Positions 61,501-64,000 of a stretch of DNA of 64,000 nucleotides are shown here, one piece after another. The notes under the pieces are model-generated. The model saw only the letters and a list, made by a program, of their open reading frames with translations. It was not told the origin of the DNA and did no database searches. The stretch lies in contig NZ_QKLU01000003.1 in assembly GCF_003208655.1 (NCBI RefSeq), positions 62,001-126,000 on the forward strand, given 5' to 3'. This DNA comes from Pedobacter nutrimenti (lineage in GTDB: Bacteria; Bacteroidota; Bacteroidia; Sphingobacteriales; Sphingobacteriaceae). The stretch's first letter is position 1. The number at the start of each line of letters is the position of its first letter. Both the position numbers and the translations under genes were made by a program.

Positions 61501-61734
61501 ATGACGGCACTTGTTGCTGCTTTAGCTTTAATTCCTCTTACCATGGATGCTACTGCTGCAGGTAAGGAGATTCTATACCCGGTTGCGACAGTGATTTTGG
61601 GCGGATTAATTAGTAGTACAATGCTTGACATGATTGTTACACCAGTTGTATTTTTCCGTTTTGGCAAAAAAGCCCTAGATGCTTATATAAATCACAAAAA
61701 TAAAACTAACGCAGAATTAAATGTTAATCATTAA
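58516..61734 (+). CDS. CusA-like heavy-metal RND efflux pump
   Basis: 1072 aa from the ATG at 58516 (MLNKLILFSLRNR). Complete RND: first helix with SLPVDVLPDLNRP, porter loops, TM4 with AIGELVDDAIVDVEN, TM5-6 (YATIIVVLVFLPLFYL), second porter half with SHRLDHLLSGVRAQ, and TM10-12 ending HKNKTNAELNVNH. The TM4 AIG..D..I...EN form is that of monovalent (Cu/Ag) pumps, distinct from the DFG type in the two fusions. It is intact, unlike the CusA at 45056. Partners are the TolC-like (53224) and adaptor (54414) proteins. Confidence 0.92.
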   Translation: MLNKLILFSLRNRLFVIAGAALLMIYGIYTVTSLPVDVLPDLNRPRVTIFLEANGMAPEEIEAQVLLPTETALNGSPGVEIVRSVASPGLGLVFVEFDWNTDVYRARQLTAEKLQTVQLPKGITPVMGPISSVMGQFMLIAVTGTKTSPMDVRTLADFTIRRRLMSIKGISQVIPIGGERMQYQVLLSSDKLRQYGLSIEQVDAALNLTNLNTTGGFFNNQGSEVLIRNIARANASSLDDIGNTVVANKNNAPVLLKQIAQVKYGPTLKRGDGSLNGNPAVILSIEKQPNGNTVELTEEIKKAVAEMQLTMPKDVKINTDVFQQKHFIENSLTNVEDALRDGFILVVIILFLFLLNFRTTIITLTAIPLSLIITAIIFKSFGISINTLTLGGLAIAIGELVDDAIVDVENVYRRLKENWASEHPRPLMQVIYEASSEVRNSIVYATIIVVLVFLPLFYLQGIEGKIFAPLGIAYITSIIASLVVSLTVTPALCSYLMGSEKALKHVNLKFWKKKDPKEITEESDNKPYNPDEHDSPLVRFLKRQDTKLLNWGLNHTKIVIGSAIFLIVAAMSIIPFFGTEFLPPFNEGSYTVNLSLPAGTSLEEANKVGAVAEKQMLKVPEVLVTARRTGRAELDEHAEPPSNSEIEVALRDPSEIKRSKEVILADLRERLSTLKGVTVNIGQPISHRLDHLLSGVRAQIAIKVFGNDLAELRGNASKIQDIITKVPGVVDVQIEKQVLVPQLMIRLDRVAIQQYGLQVGKVAEDLEVFYNGKVLSQILDGQKTFDLLLRTDDSTRNNVEAIRNTQISLPNGSLIPLKQIAKIEFENGINSIYHENTQRRIVISANVQGRDLGSTVQELQGKIKTGLQLPQGYYIEYGGQFESQQSASKLIMILSIFSLAGIFLVLYSHFNSSRIVLQIMLNIPLALIGSVVAVILTGGIFSIATMVGFITLTGIASRNGIMMISHYIHLVEHEGEEFSKHMIVRGSLERLVPVLMTALVAALALIPLTMDATAAGKEILYPVATVILGGLISSTMLDMIVTPVVFFRFGKKALDAYINHKNKTNAELNVNH

Positions 61735-61918
61735 TTTATTGTTATGAAACAAATCCTTATAAAGTTCTGGAACACACGAGAATAATTATATAGGATCCCT
61801 CGTTGACCGGTCCATCATATTTGGTGGATTTGGTCAATTGGGTTATTAGTAATGGAGGACTTAAAAATATAAATACTGACAACTATATAATTTCATCTCT
61901 ATAATCTCTATAATTATT

Positions 61919-63433
61919 ATGAAACGCAACCAATTTATTAAGCTTACAGGAGCTGGCAGTGTCTTTACATCAATAGGAGGAATTTCCTGGTTAATGCAAA
62001 GCTGTGATGGTCAAAGTATAAATAATGCTAAGGCCCAAAGTCTAAATGTTATTAATGGTAGTTTTGATACCCTACTTCCATCCCCTCCTTTATTTGATTA
62101 AAAAAACACATCTGCATTTGAAACAATGCAGACGCAGGTTGAAATATTAAAAGGGAAGAAAACAAATGTATATGGTTATTACGATGGTATGTTAGGTAAA
62201 ACCTTTGTCGTAAATAAGGGTGATATAATCAATCTTCGGTTTACCAATTCGTTACAGCAGGCTACTAACATACACTGGCACGGGCTTATTATACCACCCG
62301 AAATGGATGGCTTTCCTTCACATGTAACAGGGCCAGGAGGCACGTTTAAATACCAGTTCAGTATCAATCAAAGAGCCGGCACCTATTGGTATCACCCACA
62401 TCCTGATGGATTAACAGCGGAACAGGTAATGAAAGGTTTAGCTGGTTTTTTTATCATAAGAGATGAAGAAGAGGCTGCGTTGAAACTACCAACTGGAGAT
62501 AGTGAAATCGCTTTTGTAATTCAGGACAGGCGTTTTAAAAATAGTGGCGATTTTGATTATGCTCCTACGGATGAAGAAATAATGACAGGTTTTTTTGGGG
62601 ACTATATTCTAGTGAACGGTGCATACAGTCCTTACAAAGATGTAAAAGCAGGGTGGAATCGTTTACGTATCATTAATGGTTCTAATGCCAGGTTGTATAA
62701 CCTCGCCTTCAGTAATGAACAGGAATTTTTTGTAATAGGTTCAGATGCAGGGTTATTGACTGTACCCGAATCTGTAAAAAACATTTTGCTCTCACCCGGT
62801 GAAAGAGTTGATTTGCTTGTAGATTTTACCCAGGAAGTAAATAAAGAAATTTTTCTTCAAAGTGAAACATTTAATGGTGGGGGCGTACAGGGTAAAGATG
62901 CGTTCAGGATTATGAAGTTTAAAGCAGGCCCAAAAACTAACGAAACATTCACCTTACCAAATACTTTATCAGCCATAACAAAAATTAATCCTTCCTCTGC
63001 TACAAAAATAAGAACATTTGATATCAGTAACGCTTCCATGCATGGCGAAAAAAAGATGTCTATGGATCAAAAAGAAAAGAATAAAATGAAGATGGGCATG
63101 CACACCATTAATGGTATTGCTTACGATGCAAATGTTATTAATGAAACGATTACCGCAGGAGCAACAGAAATATGGGAATTTGATAATAGTAAAGGAGATG
63201 AAATACATCCTATGCATTTTCATGGCAATCATTTTCAGTTTTTAGAAAGAATAGGGGGTAGAGGAAAATTAATTGCTACTGAAAAAGGATGGAAAGATAC
63301 AGTGTTGCTAATGCCTGGTGAAAAAGTGAAAGTAATAACTGCTTTCTCTCAGTTTAAAGGGAAATATGTTCTACACTGTCATAACCTCGAACATGAGGAT
63401 AGCGGCATGATGCTGAATTTTGAAATCGTATAA
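61919..63433 (+). pseudogene. Multicopper oxidase interrupted by one in-frame stop
   Basis: The frame from ATG 61919 encodes an N-terminal signal-like region and then DTLLPSPPLFD before TAA (62099-62101). The same frame continues without another stop to 63433, through NIHWHGLIIPPEMDGFP, GTYWYHPHPDG, HPMHFHGNHFQF and YVLHCHNLEHEDSGMM, all copper sites of a three-domain oxidase of about 504 residues. Only the stop at codon 61 breaks it. A start at ATG 62126 would give 435 residues lacking export signal and part of domain 1. Probably a recent pseudogene, or a sequencing or readthrough case. No CopB-like tail here. Confidence 0.8.
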
Positions 63434-63443
63434 AATAAAGGCC

Positions 63444-64000
63444 ATGGAACACAAACACGAAGAACTTGAAATGGGCATTTCTAAATCGGCGTCCAAAAAT
63501 AAGCATGCTGGTCACGATATGACAGCAGGTTCAAGTCATAGTAAAATGGATCATAGTGCAATGAAAGATGGGGCTAATCCTAAAATGGGTATTGAAGGTC
63601 ATAATCATCACGCTATGATGATCGCTGATTTTAAAGGGAGGTTTTATATCGTCCTGCTTCTCACTATTCCAATAGTATTGTTGTCTGCTATGATTCAGAA
63701 GTTTATTGGGGTTGATTGGCAGTTTACTGGTTCTTCCTACATTTTATTAACACTTTCTTCTGTTGTATACTTTTATGGAGGCTGGCCCTTTCTAAAAGGT
63801 CTGGTAGACGAGGTCAAAGTAAAGACACCTGGTATGATGTTTTTGATTGGCTTTGCTATAACAGTAGCTTATATATATAGTGTAGCTGTTGTTTTTGGAT
63901 TAAAAGGCATGGACTTTTTTTGGGAATTGGCAACCCTTATCCTGATTATGCTTTTAGGACATTGGATTGAAATGAGATCTGTAGCCGGGGCGTCGAGAGA
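63444..64000 (+). CDS. CopB-type P-type ATPase, N-terminal part (runs off window)
   Basis: 185 visible residues. The N-terminus is a His/Met-rich metal-binding stretch instead of an HMA domain: MEHKHEEL, KHAGHDM, SSHSKMDHSAM, EGHNHHAMM. Then the first membrane helices: FYIVLLLTIPIVLLSAMIQK, YFYGGWPFLKGLVDE, and LATLILIMLLGHWIEMRSV, the last being the usual P1B region before the actuator domain. This matches CopB-type Cu/Ag ATPases. It starts 10 bp after the oxidase end and so belongs with it. Catalytic motifs lie beyond the window. Confidence 0.85.
   Translation, partial: MEHKHEELEMGISKSASKNKHAGHDMTAGSSHSKMDHSAMKDGANPKMGIEGHNHHAMMIADFKGRFYIVLLLTIPIVLLSAMIQKFIGVDWQFTGSSYILLTLSSVVYFYGGWPFLKGLVDEVKVKTPGMMFLIGFAITVAYIYSVAVVFGLKGMDFFWELATLILIMLLGHWIEMRSVAGASR

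Noticed and set aside
1..64000. CRISPR array, tRNA, rRNA, integrase or att site
   Set aside because: I looked for regular repeats, cloverleaf-like sequences and recombinase motifs and saw none; the only mobile-element traces are the two MITEs and relics.

Overview
The window reads as a heavy-metal and copper resistance island from a Bacteroidota genome, most likely a Sphingobacteriaceae relative such as Pedobacter. The evidence is the AT-rich composition, the TAnnTTTG-type -7 promoter boxes, start codons without clear Shine-Dalgarno sites, and families almost confined to Bacteroidota: RND pumps fused to an outer-membrane factor, small HYC_CC_PP/DUF6660-like Cys/His proteins, DUF3347 proteins, and multicopper oxidases fused to a CopB-like barrel. 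I saw no tRNA, rRNA or CRISPR array.

Layout. 0-1.2 kb: a partial di-haem oxidoreductase diverges from an MntR/DtxR regulator. 1.3-8.9 kb: a Czc-type divalent-cation efflux operon (CzcA-OMF fusion, CzcB, MFS pump). 8.9-18.3 kb: HupE/UreJ and a membrane-anchor protein, then a copper block (HYC-like, two DUF3347, haem-binding, multicopper oxidase fusion, Cu+ P-type ATPase). 18.3-20.9 kb: a graveyard of relics, including a dead merTP/GDCCVxC pair, a MITE and degraded mobile-element genes. 20.9-31.8 kb, minus strand: DUF6660-like, a second CzcA-OMF fusion, CzcB, a small membrane protein, FeoB and a Zn/Cd-type P-ATPase. 31.8-35 kb: Fur/Zur and CzcB relics, an intact arsR-merTP-GDCCVxC operon, and a second arsR truncated by an IS-like end that itself carries a second MITE. 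35-44 kb: a copper block with a HYC-like protein, DUF3347, a Met-rich membrane protein and a second oxidase-barrel fusion, mixed with non-metal genes (ceramidase-like, DUF4136, an orphan nuclease-like protein) and a CsoR relic. 44-52.5 kb: a Cus operon whose CusA is split by a frameshift. 52.6-64 kb: a second Cus-like cluster ending in a multicopper oxidase with an in-frame stop and a partial CopB-type ATPase.

How it fits together. P-type ATPases and FeoB move metal across the inner membrane. RND tripartite systems carry it from periplasm to outside. Multicopper oxidases, HMBD, HMA, DUF3347 and Cys/His/Met-rich small proteins probably bind or detoxify copper in the envelope. The HYC-like gene next to a DUF3347 gene recurs as a cassette. 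Three features deserve attention. Several fusions carry what look like internal signal peptides, as if made as polyproteins. The three loci that begin with a related HYC-like gene each carry a different but similarly folded RNA stem just after that gene. Most local metal-sensor genes (Fur/Zur, CsoR, second ArsR) are dead while the transporters remain.
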